Source: Aphrocallistes beatrix
Taxonomy: Eukaryota > Porifera > Hexactinellida > Sceptrulophora > Aphrocallistidae
Length of the DNA stretch: 64,000 nucleotides
Reading direction: 5' to 3'
NCBI GenBank assembly: GCA_963281255.1
Contig: OY725493.1
Coordinates: 4,433,857-4,497,856, forward strand
A program made the position numbers and the translations under genes. Of this stretch, positions 1 to 12,300 are shown in pieces (positions within the stretch are counted from its first letter, which is position 1; each line of letters starts with the position of its first letter). Under the pieces are notes generated by a model that was given only the letters and a program-made list of their open reading frames with translations, made no database searches and was not told the origin of the DNA.

Positions 1-599
1 AAATATTATATATTCGTCATAAAGATTGCCTGCGTCTCGGTTAATGAGAACATACATCGACATAAGAGTATACGTTATATACAAATTATGCAGATTAAAT
101 GTAACTACGTATTTGGAACAAAAGTTGAGTGAGGGGGCGGTATATCCTCCTCCCGGATTTACTCCCCTGGGTGGAAACTTGTATGAGGGATTTAGCTATA
201 ATACTTTTAAACTAAAGTGTAAACAGTTTAACGTTATCTTATTTTCGCACTTACCTTACGATGGGAAATTAACGATACATTTTAATTATTCTATTTCGTC
301 CAAATCGCATTTAAGCGGTCAAGTCAGTCAGACCATGGACCCTTGTTGGTGTGTAGTATTAAAAAGCATTGAACCTAACCACTATGGCAATGTAAGGTCA
401 TTAGCCTGACCACGTTACAACTGTATTCCGTCGAAGCTGTCACATCTACCACAAAGATTGGAGACTATTTTGGGGGAAAATGGTATTCATTCAGGGGATT
501 GTTTTAAAAAGATTTTTTTCACATTACTCAATCTAGTTAATTTCATATATTAAAATGTTCTTCTCTCTATTGCATTAATATTCGTTTACTTTATGTATA
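1..599. other. Intergenic, no supported gene
   Basis: AT-rich sequence. An open frame of 127 codons (26-409, +) has no recognisable domain and no paralog in the window. I treat it as chance, although a fragment of an upstream gene cannot be excluded. Confidence 0.4.
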
Positions 600-879
600 T
601 ACATAAAGTAAACAAATTCAAAAAAATAGGCTAGAGACTAACTTTCAACAGTCAACATGGTGTTTTTAGGTGTGTAAATTTCGAATATCGTATTTCCGAA
701 TCTATATGATAAGTTATTTGTTTACTTTTGTTTACAATAGATTCATAAAATAAGCATATTCAATATTTGGCACCCGTAAGAAATCCTGAATTTGTTGATA
801 TTCCCAAGCACCCATATGGCGACTCTGCGAACACAAAGTGTTCGCAAGCCGCGCTACACAAATGCGCGAAGCGCGCTTG
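600..879 (+). mobile_element. Family B repeat, partial copy
   Basis: This is the reverse complement of part of the complete family B element at 2809-3515. Shared blocks include the TTTGTTTAC/GTAAACAAA stretch, a segment around TTTCGAATATC, and the terminal GC-rich block ending GCGAAGCGCGCTTG. The hairpin stem TGCGAACAC/GTGTTCGCA lies just before that end. The other end of the element is missing or diverged. Confidence 0.6.
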
Positions 880-1193
880 TTTGGAATTATAATCCAATCA
901 ATACTAAAGAACGCTGATTCGCGGCTTTACCATAAATAGCGATTTGGATGGATTTATGTAAGTAGAGATTAGTCACTGGTATTCAATTGATATTCGCGTC
1001 TGTAAAGGTTATCTTATTCAACTTTCAAAGAACTTGAAAGCCATGCAACCTTCATTGAAATCGATATATGCTTTTCGTTGTTGAGCTTGAATTTTAAACT
1101 ACAGCTGCTATTCTAAAGTACGCATTCTAATTATAATTGACCAATTTATTCAAACTAAGTCGTAACCTAGTGAGATCTTAATTCAACAGCTCG
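880..1193. other. 5' flank of 14-3-3 gene
   Basis: AT-rich sequence leading directly to the 14-3-3 start codon. No TATA box or other control site is clear enough to call. Confidence 0.4.
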
Positions 1194-2061
1194 ATGACAA
1201 GCCGCGACAAAATCGTAATCAAGGCTAAGTTAGCCGAACAAGTGGAGAGGTACGACGAGATGGTTTTAGCCATGAAAGAGTTAGCGGAGAAGTCCAACGA
1301 AAAGGAGCTGAGTGAGGAGGAGAGGAACTTGCTCTCTGTTGCTTACAAGAATGTGATCGGAACACGAAGAGCTTCCTGTCGTATTCTCACCTCCATCCAG
1401 GGGAAAGAGGAGGGGAAATCCGACCAGACGAAGGTGATTGTAGCAAATAAATCATCACAATCTTATAAAAAACGAAATAAACACATGCATCATTTATTTT
1501 GATTCTTTATCTTAGATCGAGATGGTGATTTCTTACAAGAACACTGTCCATACGGAGATGAAAGACATCTGTGACGAGATCCTCTCGCTTCTGGACAAGC
1601 ACCTCATCCCGAACGCCAACGAGAACGAAACAAAGGTCTTCTACCACAAAATGAAGGGGGACTACTACCGGTACCTCGCCGAGTTCTCCTCAGAGTCTGA
1701 GAAGAGTGAGGTGAGTGAGAAGGCGAAGACGGCCTATCAGATGGCGATGGACATTGCCAGCATTGACCTCCTGAAAACCGATCCCATCCGACTGGGCCTC
1801 GCCCTCAACTTCTCAGTCTTCTACTACGAGATCCTTTCAAAGCCGAAGGAGGCCTGCGAACTGGCGCGCACCGCGTTCGAGGACGCGATGGGAGAGCTGG
1901 ACACCGTGTCGGAGGAGAAGTACAAGGACGCCACTCTCATCATGCAGCTCCTGCGCGACAACCTCACTCTGTGGGCAGACGACTCCGGCGCCCTTGGGGA
2001 GCCTGAAGGGGAGGAGGCGGCGGACACGAAGCCTCAAGAACCTGAGGACGGGGACGACTGA
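1194..2061 (+). CDS. 14-3-3 protein
   Basis: Phosphoserine/phosphothreonine-binding dimeric adaptor of the cytosol. There are two exons, 1194-1433 and 1516-2061, joined in phase 0 across an 82-bp GT-AG intron, giving 261 aa. That is slightly longer than the usual 245-255. Exon 1 holds the N-terminal dimerisation helices and the [12 protein letters not shown] signature (about residues 41-53), with basic phosphopeptide-pocket residues in GTRRAS. Exon 2 holds the [11 protein letters not shown] signature, which supplies the pocket Arg-Tyr pair, and LRDNLTLW near the C-terminus. The last ~25 residues are acidic and Gly/Glu-rich, as in other 14-3-3 tails. One oddity is Cys (in RRASCR) where most family members have Trp. 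The isoform class cannot be assigned by eye. The start is the first ATG in frame and matches the family N-terminus. Confidence 0.96.
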
Positions 2062-2432
2062 GCTGTCCCGCCTCGTGTGACGACTAAATCCCTTAGTAAT
2101 CTATTCTCTCTCCTCATCAGTTATTAGTGTAATAGGATATTAGACTCTAATAGAGCACTGTTCAGTTCGTATCACTTGTAATCCAGCGCATTCTGCGCCT
2201 TTCTATCCATTTGATAGTCTACTCATCACTGCCAATACTTGTAGTTTAGAACTGTACCTAACACCTAGATGTTTGTATGTTAAGTTAATTCTTTAATATC
2301 TTATCAATCTCACACGGTTCTTACTTTTTTATACGTCGGTACTATGGATGCGCAGCTAGGTCATCCAGTTTAAAAGTTGTTTTAGATGTACGTGCTAATA
2401 GTAAAGTAGGAATATTATAAATAAGGATGAGA
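2062..2432. other. 3' flank of 14-3-3 gene
   Basis: AT-rich sequence, presumably 3' UTR and intergenic. No coding potential seen. Confidence 0.4.
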
Positions 2433-2652
2433 CAATATGATACGATATGATATGATACGATATGATGTGATATGATATGATACGATATGATATGATACGA
2501 TATGATATGATATGATACGATATGATATGATATGATACGATATGATATGATACGATATGATATGATATGATACGATATGATATGATACGATATGATATGA
2601 TATGATATGATATGATACGATATGATATGATGTGATATGATATGATATGATA
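2433..2652. repeat. Pentanucleotide microsatellite
   Basis: About 220 bp of interspersed ATATG and ATACG pentamers (reading GATAT/GATAC), roughly 44 units with occasional GATGT variants. No reading frame is implied. Confidence 0.95.
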
Positions 2653-2772
2653 TTATCCCTCCTGATGGCTTACCGTTAGTGCTGTCCCTGGTCTACTGTT
2701 TACGATATCAACTAAGGGTAAATAGTGCATTGTCAGCGGGTGACGATCTTGCCTTCTGAATGAGGGGAGACC

Positions 2773-2808
2773 TAACTACCTGTTCTGACATCCCATTTTT
2801 ATTATTTA
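2773..2808. repeat. 36-bp direct repeat, left flank of family B element
   Basis: A 36-bp sequence starting TAACTACCTGTTCTGACATC is repeated without a difference at 3516-3551. The two copies sit exactly at the two edges of the family B element, so this is either a long target-site duplication or a pre-existing duplication. Confidence 0.85.
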
Positions 2809-3515
2809 CAAGCGCGCTTCGCTTGCTTGCGCTGCGCGGCTTGCGGACACTGCGTGTCCGCAGAATCGCCCTGCGATCGCCTAGAGATACTCAATCTAAC
2901 CTATTCTGGGATTTTTTTTTACTATATATAAATATTTTAAACAAAGGTTAACAAAAAATTCTTACATCGATCCGAAAATAACTAGTATATTTTTTAAAAT
3001 TTGTTTACTTTATGTATCTATCGTGAACAAAAGTAAACAAATTAATTATCAAACTTACTCGAAAATATGATATTCGAAATCTACACCCCTGAAAACCCCA
3101 TATCAACCGTTGGAAGCTAGTCTAGCATTATTTTCAAAATTCATCAATTGGTGTGAAAATATGTATATATAGGTGTGAAAATATGCATATAATTTTTTTT
3201 ATTGCTATACACTATAATACATTGAAGATATCAAACATAAGTTGTAGCTTTGAAGTATTATTAATAATGACGATCTATTGGAGTGTCGTATAAAAATTTC
3301 CATTGTGATAGTGTAGTCCTGTATTTAGTATAGAAAAGGTGTGAAAAATTGTTTTCCATTTTTTTTTGCAGAGGTGTGAAAATTTCGCTTAGATCTTAGA
3401 ACTTAATCGTAGTAATATCATTTGACACCTACATGCAAATTTTCATATCTCTACGACTTGCCAATTCTTCAATCAATTCGGACAAACAAACAAAAATCCT
3501 AGTATTTTAATATAT
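2809..3515 (-). mobile_element. Family B non-autonomous element, complete copy
   Basis: A 707-bp non-coding element bounded by 36-bp direct repeats. As read on + it starts with the GC-rich block CAAGCGCGCTTCGCTTGC and a GCGGACAC/GTGTCCGC hairpin. It ends with CTTCAATCAATTCGGACA followed by CAAACAAACAAA and a TA-rich tail. Other copies are at 53877-54495 and, in part, at 600-879 and 52390-53067. The two ends resemble those of family A, but the middle is different. There is no ORF, so it must be mobilised in trans. Its class is uncertain (Helentron-like, Penelope-like or SINE-like). Confidence 0.7.
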
Positions 3516-3551
3516 TAACTACCTGTTCTGACATCCCATTTTTATTATTTA
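3516..3551. repeat. 36-bp direct repeat, right flank of family B element
   Basis: Exact second copy of 2773-2808, immediately following the TA-rich end of the element. Confidence 0.85.
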
Positions 3552-3861
3552 TTCAAATGCTAGTATTTTGGTTCCTCCGGCCCTAAAACGCTAGCCTTTT
3601 AGGGCTGGGGGCCCCAAAACGCGCTTACACCATAGGAAATTCCTTAAGAAATACGCACCTCCAAATATGTAGAATCCATTTCCTTATGCCAGGCAGGGGT
3701 ACCGCTAGGAGTGTCCTATCCGGGCACCCTCTCCCTCCTAGTCTCTAAGCCTACCACCAAAAGTGGATATCACTGCCAATGAAACGTAGCGCCGACATCC
3801 CATAAGTTAGAATTTCTCGCTCGAGTGCGTAACACTTCGCTCCGTTCTGTCGTGAGGTTAG
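3552..3861. other. 5' flank of AP-4 beta gene
   Basis: About 310 bp before the AP-4 beta start. No ORF is supported and no strong TATA-like motif is seen. Confidence 0.4.
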
Positions 3862-6261
3862 ATGACAGACTCCGCTCCCCTCCCCCCGAACTCGGAGGTG
3901 TCTACCCTGAGACAGAACCTGCACAAGTACGAGACGCAGAGGGGCTCTGACGAGTACAGGATAGCGGTGCAGAAGGTGGTGGCCAGCATGACGCTGGGGG
4001 TGGACGTCTCCTCTCTCTTCGGAGAGCTGGTGAAGGCTAGCGCCACTCAGGATGTGCGGCAGAAGAAGCTGGTCTACCTGTACATCTGCAAGTACGCGGA
4101 CGAGAACCAAGAGCTGAGTCTGATGGCGATCAACACCCTGGTCAATGACATGAACGACCACAACCCCACAGTGCGAGGGCTGGCGCTGCGTAGCCTCTGC
4201 TCCCTCAAGCTGGAGGGCCTCCCGGAGTTCGCTCGCACCCCGCTCAAGTCCGGTCTGATGGACAAGAGCGCCTACGTGCGGCGGGTGGCGATGCTTAGCG
4301 TGGCGAAACTGTTCCACCACTACCCGGACATGGTGCGCCAGCTGAACCTAGCCAGCCACCTCTACTCCTCTCTCAAGGACAGCGACCCGCAGGTGGTGAT
4401 CAACGCCCTCTGTGCACTGAACGAGGTGTTGGCGCAGGAAGGGGGGACCATTGTGAACAAGAGCATCGCCTCCTACCTGCTGGAGCGGTTCAATGAGTTC
4501 TCCGAGTGGGGACAGGCGCTGGTGCTGGAGACGCTGACCAAGTGCAAGATGCAGGAGGAGGGAGAGGTGCTGGACCTGCTCAATCAGCTGGATCCGCACT
4601 TGGAAACTCAGAACACCGGCGTGCTAATGGCCGCGATCAAGCTGTTCGTGTCTGTGATCGAGGACATGCCTCAGCTCTTGTACGACGCAGCTGTCCGCCT
4701 GAAGCCGATCCTCCTGAACATCGTCTCCTCCTCTTCCCCGGAGGTCTGCTACGCGGCCCTCGCGCACGTGGAGATCCTCACCTCCAAGCTGCCCGCGCTC
4801 AACCTGCAGCAGAGCCACAAGACCTTCTACTGCCGCTACTCCGACCCCGCCTACGTCAAGGTGAAGAAGGTGGACCTCCTGGCCCAGCTGGTCTCCGACA
4901 GGAACATGCACGAGATCGTGAACGAGCTGAGTGAGTCTGCGCTGGACAGCAACTCGGAGGTGGGGCGGCGGGCCGTGAGCGCCATCAAGACCATCGCTCT
5001 CGGGAGCGAGAACGCGGTGGAGCTGTGTCTGGTGAAGCTGGGGGAGCTGCTGGCCATCGAGCGCGAGCACATCGTCAGCGTCCTGCTCACCTCCAGCACC
5101 GCGCTGGTGCGCAAGTACCCCGGCACCGCCGACGTGTTCGTGAGCCAGATCCCCGGGCTGGTCTCGCAGGTGGAAGAGAATCCGGAGGGAAGAGCCTGTC
5201 TGGTCTGGTTGCTGGGAGAGTTCGGGCGATCGCTCCCAGAGTCCCCTTACATCCTGGAGAGCTATATAAACAAGATCGACACACGCAACGGCGATTCCAG
5301 CTCGGACTCCAGATTCAAACTCAACCTCCTCTCTGCCTCCATGAAGCTGTTCCTGAACGGAAGAGCGCCGGAGATGCAGCCCTCGCTGGGGAAGCTGCTG
5401 GCGTTCTGTGTGGAGGAAGAGATGGACATGGACGTGCACGACAGAGCTGTCCTCTACTACCGGATGCTCAGACAGAGCGTGGGGGAGACGCAGAAGATAT
5501 TTTCTCTCTCCGCACACTCGCCTGACTTCTCCTTCCACCTGCCGGCCGAACAGCAGCTGGAGTTCACTTCAGAGTTCAACTCGCTCTCTGTCATCTACGG
5601 CCGTCCTGCCTCGCACTTCATAACGCAGTCCCCGCCTTACATCACGCTCCCCTACCGTCCCGCGGAGAACCCGCTGGACGAGCTGGCCCTCAGACAGCTG
5701 CCGGGAGACCTGACAGACCTGACAAACCTCTCCCCCTCCCCCCCTCCCGCCGCCCCTCCTCCTGTCGCGGGAGAAGTGGCGCCTCTCCTGGACATCAGTC
5801 TGCCAGCTGACTCGCAGGCTGCTGGCAGAGACGCCCTCCCTTCAGACCTGCTGAACGAGCTCGTGGAGTCTCCGGTCGTTGAGAAGACGCCTCCCATCAT
5901 CCAGCTACTCCCGGAGCCCAAGCTTTCCGCCGGAGAGTTCGAACGCCTGTGGACTAGCATCAGCTCGGAGCAGGTCCTGCGGTTTAAGCTCGCCGTGCTC
6001 CCCACACCCAAGGAGCTGAAGCGGACTGCTCAGGACTTCAACATCGTCCTGATGGCGTGGAGTCCCCCTCACGTGCAGCCGATGAAGTGCTTCCTCTACG
6101 CGCAGCACCAAGAGGGCAGCTGGCTGCTGGTGAATACGCTCATCTCTGCCGACGGAGACCTCAGGGCGTCCGTGCGGGTCCAGGACAATTCTTTCTGCGA
6201 CGCTTTTAAAATTCACTTCAAGAATTCCTTTATTGGATCGTGGATGCCGCCAGAGCTGTGA
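3862..6261 (+). CDS. AP4B1: AP-4 complex subunit beta-1
   Basis: Large beta subunit of the adaptor complex AP-4, which sorts cargo at the trans-Golgi network after recruitment by ARF1-GTP. It is a single uninterrupted frame of 799 aa; the human protein is about 740. Residues ~1-560 form the HEAT-repeat trunk, with adaptin-family signatures QKKLVYLY and NPTVRGLALRSLCSL and a conserved YVRRVA. A Pro/Ser/Asp-rich hinge covers about 600-690. A C-terminal platform-like domain follows from about 690 to the end. The trunk matches AP-4 beta better than AP-1/2 beta, which would carry longer ear domains. The hinge contains LLDIS, close to but not matching a clathrin box (last position should be acidic), consistent with AP-4 being non-clathrin. 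The region is markedly GC-rich compared with its surroundings. The start ATG lies next to the conserved N-terminus. The absence of introns in 2.4 kb is notable. Confidence 0.93.
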   Translation: MTDSAPLPPNSEVSTLRQNLHKYETQRGSDEYRIAVQKVVASMTLGVDVSSLFGELVKASATQDVRQKKLVYLYICKYADENQELSLMAINTLVNDMNDHNPTVRGLALRSLCSLKLEGLPEFARTPLKSGLMDKSAYVRRVAMLSVAKLFHHYPDMVRQLNLASHLYSSLKDSDPQVVINALCALNEVLAQEGGTIVNKSIASYLLERFNEFSEWGQALVLETLTKCKMQEEGEVLDLLNQLDPHLETQNTGVLMAAIKLFVSVIEDMPQLLYDAAVRLKPILLNIVSSSSPEVCYAALAHVEILTSKLPALNLQQSHKTFYCRYSDPAYVKVKKVDLLAQLVSDRNMHEIVNELSESALDSNSEVGRRAVSAIKTIALGSENAVELCLVKLGELLAIEREHIVSVLLTSSTALVRKYPGTADVFVSQIPGLVSQVEENPEGRACLVWLLGEFGRSLPESPYILESYINKIDTRNGDSSSDSRFKLNLLSASMKLFLNGRAPEMQPSLGKLLAFCVEEEMDMDVHDRAVLYYRMLRQSVGETQKIFSLSAHSPDFSFHLPAEQQLEFTSEFNSLSVIYGRPASHFITQSPPYITLPYRPAENPLDELALRQLPGDLTDLTNLSPSPPPAAPPPVAGEVAPLLDISLPADSQAAGRDALPSDLLNELVESPVVEKTPPIIQLLPEPKLSAGEFERLWTSISSEQVLRFKLAVLPTPKELKRTAQDFNIVLMAWSPPHVQPMKCFLYAQHQEGSWLLVNTLISADGDLRASVRVQDNSFCDAFKIHFKNSFIGSWMPPEL

Positions 6262-6626
6262 CTCAGCTAGCAGTGTAGTTCTCCTGGTTAGTCTTTTGTA
6301 TATTGATCGGCTATAATTTATTCTTACTGAGGTAGTAGCTATTTGGATGAAATGATTTTATCGAAACCCCATTTGATCTAAGCACCATTTAAGCACGCTT
6401 CTTGGATGCGCTGTGTGTCCCCCCCACGCCCTCCCTGGACTTATTTTGAACGATTTTAGTTCAAATTCCTCATTCATAAAATATTTTGTTAAATCCTTCT
6501 TTGACAAACCTCCCCACAGTCAAACTCAAACAACCAGTACTTGTCCTACAAATGTAAGACTCTTTTGCATTTAATAATAAATTGAATCCATTCATACAGT
6601 GTATAGAGTACTAGGGCACCTTGTTG
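6262..6626. other. Intergenic between AP4B1 and NPHP4
   Basis: 365 bp holding the presumed 3' UTR of AP4B1 (an AATAAA-like AATAATAAA near 6580) and the 5' flank of NPHP4. No extra gene. Confidence 0.5.
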
Positions 6627-9330
6627 ATGAGTAGCTGGGAGGAGTTCTTCTTAGAAAACAGGGGCTATCCTCCAGTGGAAGATTTCGGCCTCTCCGACTG
6701 CCACACCTACTGCCTCCTCCTGAGGAGTGTTGAGGGCTTCAAACCCTCCCTCCTCCCTTCTCTCTCTCCCGACACATCCAGTGACACCTCTCACAGACAG
6801 ACTCGGAAGAACAAACAAGATCTATTCCGGATAGACAAGTTCTCGCTGAGAGTGCATTTGTTCGAGCGAGAGGGGAAGCAGTTCCTCGGACGGAGCTGGG
6901 TCTCTCCTCCCTTCAGGATGTCTCCTGTGGACAACAAGAGCATCTGCTCTCTCGGCTACGCGCTCTATTTCCAACTGCCAGATATTTCCAGCACATATTT
7001 CGTGGTAGAATTTGTAACCAAGACGAATAGCCTCGGATCTGTTGATTCAGACACGCCTGTATTTTGGACATCATTCAATCACATTTCATACTCCCACTCC
7101 CTCTCAGACCTGTCCACCCCCTCCAGACACTCTCCTCTCAGGTTCCCGCTCTTCTACGGATCTCCCAGATCTCTCTTCTTCCTCAAGAACCCCCTTCTCG
7201 ACTCAAAATCCTCACTCCCAGTCCCTGGTTGCCTGCTCATCTGCTCCCTGGCTAGACACAGGTTCCTCGAGTGCGCTGCCCACCTCTTCCCCCCCTTCTA
7301 CCTCCTCAGCAGCTCCTCCCCCATCCCGGGGCTAGTCCCCTCCAGACAGAGAGGCAAGGACCCGCTCTCCAGTCCCAAGCTCCTGGAGACTGTCCCCTGC
7401 CACGTGTCCGAGCTCTCCATCGAACTCTCTCTCGCCTTCCCCGCCCTGTCCCAGCAGATCCTCTCTCAGCTCCGAGCATGCTCCGAGATTCCGGCGCGGG
7501 GGGATGCCCGAGTCAGCGAGATGAAGCTGCGCGTCGGGATCCACAACGGACTCACGTTCGTACACCCGCATAAGATCCTCTACCTGGAGCGAGACAGACA
7601 GAACGAGCAGTCTCTCAAGGCGATAGGCTCCCTCCAGCTAGAAGACCTCGTGCAACACCCTCTCCTCTCCCTCCTCTTCCAGCTGGACATCCTCATACAG
7701 GTAAGCACTGACGACTCGTCCTGAGTGAAACTCTGCCTTATGAGTGTTGCGTCTGTAGATCCGTGGCCTCTCCTCTCCTGCACCTTCTCCTGCACACAGC
7801 AAGCATACTCTGCGGAGGAAACATCCTTCCGAGGCGATGTCGGATTCCTTCCAGCTGGGCCTGACCCTCTCCTGGGGCTCCTGGAGTCCCTTCTCCAGCG
7901 TCCCCCCGCCCCCGGACGAGCCGGTCTGCGTGGGGTTCAGGCTGCGCGGCGGGCCGGGTCTGAGCCCGTACAACGCCCCGGTGTGGGGAGGGAAGGAATT
8001 CACAGCTCACATCCGGTTCTACTTCACCTACTGGCCGCAGCAGGTAGAAGAGGATGGGAGACTGAAGCGCAGTCTCTCTTCCGTCTCAGTGCAGGCCAAC
8101 TCTGCGAGGGGACAACTGCCCCGGAGAAGTCAGAGTCAGACTGGAGGCAAGGCCTTCAAGAAAAGAAACAGGTTACTAACTCGCATGCTTTGTTTATGAC
8201 GCAATACTTGATACAGTGTGTGAAATTATGTATTCTCCAGGCCATTGAGTCCCCAGATATTTGGGACCAGCTCCTCCTCTGCCACTCCCCCTCTCCCTCA
8301 CTACGATACAGCACCGAGGCCGACATTTGAGTCCATGGTTGCGGATTCTAACATCCGGGGAGGAAGCGTCCCTCATTTAAACCGGATGCAGGACTCATCC
8401 TATCACTCTACTCCCGTGACATTTGGTGCTAAACGCTCCAGTTCCTGTCTCACTTACACCTCTCTATCTCGCATGCATAACGTTGTTTCTACTTCTACTC
8501 CTGATACACAGGTGGAAACATCTGCTATTCACACTGCTGAGGATCAGAATCCTGATCTCAGCATAAATGATGCCAGGTACGTAGTTTGCTCATTTGTAGA
8601 TAGTTTCTGCTCCAAAAGTCTTCCTCAACCAAGTTTATCGCCAAAATTTAAATTAAGAGTTATGGTCATGACTAAATCCCATAGGCGTAGCTAAGGGGTA
8701 GTTGGCATCTCAGTGTGTTTACTAGAAACCTCAGCTTTAATGGTTTCTACTGTCAGAAACTTCAAATGAGCTGACAGCCTGTGATATATTTTGATCACCA
8801 TAATACCCCAAAATATGTTGTGTATGTTTCAAATTATTTTCATTTTTATTTCAACAAGCGCGCTTCGCTTGCTTGCGCTGCACGGCTGGCGGACACAAAG
8901 TGTCCGCCGGAGGCGCCCTTTGGGCGCCTGTGGTCACCATTGTTAATTATATGGGAGATAACATCTCTAAATACGTCTGTCCTACTGTTATAATCGATAT
9001 CACACGAAAAATCACCAAATTTTTAAAATTTTGATGAGTAATGATGACTCATAACAAAGTGATGAGTCATCATTTTTTGATGATAGTTGCATCATATGTG
9101 AGATATGTTAGTATACAGATTCTATTAAAATTTCAGCCTTCTATCTCCTATAATGGCTGAGTTATGCTCGAATAACTGTATTGCTTAACTTTTAAAAATG
9201 TGACAATGACGTCATAATTCCATGATGAGTCGACATTTTCGTCTGAGCTCAGAACTGGAGCCATAGCCAAAAGACTCCCACATGCCAAAAATCAGCTTTC
9301 TGGGCCTGACAGTTTCTTTAATCTATTCGT

Positions 9331-9378
<48 letters not shown>

Positions 9379-12300
9379 ACAGGGTATCTGTAAAATCAGG
9401 GTAATTGTAATTACCCTGATTTTTTCAGGGTAATTGTAATTACAGTATAACCTCCATAAGTGAGGGAGCATGGGACGGGATAAAACTGGTTTATCCCCCA
9501 TTCCCCGGTTAAAATTCAATTATAATTTTCTAGATGAGAACATCTAACAGCCTATTTGAAACTTGTAGAATTTCAGAAAATACATAGTACATAGTACATA
9601 TAACACACCCATTAATGTACCAGTTGAGTTTTATAAGTTACACAATTACATTTAGAAAACTCCACTTCCTAATATGGTACTTAGGTGGTATAATTGTTAA
9701 CTTATAGTATGGAAGGGGGCGAATTCAGGGGGGGAAATTCAGGGTGGGCAATGTTACCTGTTACAATGCAACTGTCAATTGAGGAATCCTTACTATTAAA
9801 ACTCGATGATTGTATATATATATCTGTAACGAATTGATTGAAGAAACTGCCGGGCGCAGAAGGCTGATTTTTGGCATGTGGGAGTCTTTTGGCTATGGCT
9901 CCAGTAAGTTCTGAGTTCAGAGCAAAATGTCGACTCATCATGGAATTATGACGTCATTGTCACATTTTTAAAAGTTAAGCAACACAGTTATTCGGGCATA
10001 ACTCAGCCATTATAGGAGATAGAAGGCTGAAATTTTAATAGAATCTGTATACTAACATACCTCACATATGATGCGACTTTCATCAAAAAATGATGACTCA
10101 TCACTTTGTTATGACGTCATCATTACGCATCAAAAATTTTAAAATTGACAAATTTGGTGATTTTTCGAGTGATATCGATTAGCACAGTAGAACAGACATA
10201 TTTAGAGATGTTATCTCCCTTATAATTAACCAATGTGACTCCAGGCGACCGAAGGGAGCCTCCGGCGGACACGAAGTGTCCGCCAGCCGCGCAGCGCAAG
10301 CAAGCGCGAAGCGCGCTTGTCCTATTAATAGGACAATTGCTCTTAGGTGAGCTAAATTGTGTTTCCCGTACTTGTGTATTACAGGCTGAGCAAATCTGGA
10401 TGGACATGTGAAAATGGCCCAAGTTGCGCCTATACAAATGATCCACTATACAATGAGTGGTCACTATAATTAACCTAAAAAATGCATAAATGTTTATATA
10501 AATATTTATACAAAAATATATTCAAGTATAACTAAGCCTATTATATTTATTTGTGTTCGGACCACTTCTTGTAAGAACATGTGATTATTGTGTTGGGAAA
10601 GCATGCAAATTATTTGTTTGGCTAAATATTCAGTTGACCAAATCATTCGGTTGACCAAATTATTCGGTTGACCAAATAATTTGGTTGACCAAATTATTCG
10701 GTTGACCAAATTATTTGGTTCTCAACCGAATACCAAATAATGATATTTGGTTACAAACCAAATATCAATTATTTGCAAATAATATTTGGTTAAACCGAAT
10801 AATCAACTATTCGGTTTCAACCCTGATATATATACAGTCGAACCTGCTATAACGGCCACTCTATATAACGGTCACCAATGAACAGTCCCGTCCGAAATTC
10901 CATAATATTGAACCTGTGTATAGCGGTCACCTGCTCAACGCGGCCAGCGGCCACCCCTTTGTAGTCCCTTACTGACTCTAAAACTGTGTATAACGGCCAT
11001 CACCTTTTTCACCTTTTTATGTGTTTATTACAGGACCTGTTACGAACGATAAACAAGTTTCATGTAATTACTTCAAGTAATGGATTTCTAAAAACATATA
11101 TTTATTGCACTATGTTGATACCTTTGGGGATTAAGACAATCACCTGTATATAACGGTCACCTGTGTATAACGGCCAATTTTGTCCAGTCCCTTGGGTGGC
11201 CGTTATACACAGGTTCCACTGTATATATATATATAATATTATATATATACACATACACAAACATTAATCGAGTTTCAATAGTAAGGATATACTTTTCATG
11301 AATTTGGCATAAGCAATGTTGTAAAAACGCCTAATTTTTTATCAAGGTGAAAAAGTTGTTGTTGTAGTCAACACACTTTAAAAGTTATACTTCTAGGAGC
11401 AAGAGTATTAGAAATGTTTCACCAGGTTACCGGCACCAGTGGCGTGGCCAGGTGAAAAAATTCGCCACATATATGCCCATTTGAAAAAGTGTAGTAGGTT
11501 AAATTAGTAAATTGTAAAAATTTTGGGGGGGCCTAGGCCCCCCCATAGCCACGCCACTGACCGGCACATGTGTTCTTAGTAGAAATGGGGACGCATGTAT
11601 TTGCCAGAATTTGGAAGTTTCATTTGTTAGAATATCGGGGAATGAGTGTTAGTCAGAATGTGTTTTTAGAATATTAAAATTCCATATTTCAACCAATTAA
11701 TATTGGTTACAGGTTTACCGACCTGAAGGAAACCAAAATAACCACCCCAGCCCTATTCTGACAAATGCAGCGTCTGCATAGAAACCTATTTTGTTATAAT
11801 TCGAGCCAATACAAATCCTATCTCAATTGTGAGGTTGGGACAAGTGGTTTAGCTCATCCTTACTATTAAAACTCGATTAATGTAGTATGTAACGAATTGG
11901 TTGAAGAAACTGCCAGGCACAGAAAGATTATTTTGGCATGTGGGAGTCTTTTGGCTATGGCTCCACTAAGTTATGACCTCAGAGGAAAATGTCGACTCAT
12001 CATGGAATTATGTAGTCATTGCCCACCTTTTTTTAAAATTTATTAGAAATTTCAGTTGACTATAACTCAGCCATTTTAGGTGATAAAAGGCTGAAATTTT
12101 AATAGACTGTCTATATTAATTAATATATCTCAAATATGATGCAACTCTCATCATTCTGTTATGACGTCATCATTACGCATCAAAAAGTGAAAAATTAACA
12201 AATTTTTGAGTGATATCGATTATAACAGTAATAGACGTATTTAGAGATGTATATACCTTATAATTAATCAATGTGAGCGTAGGTGAATAGGGGATGTTTG

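Noticed and set aside
26..409. 127-codon ORF at the left edge
   Set aside because: No domain, no paralog, no splice logic. Left unannotated, though a gene edge cannot be excluded.
4506..5538. Long open frames on both strands inside the AP-4 beta gene (up to 304 codons on minus)
   Set aside because: Shadows caused by the high GC content and codon bias of the real gene.
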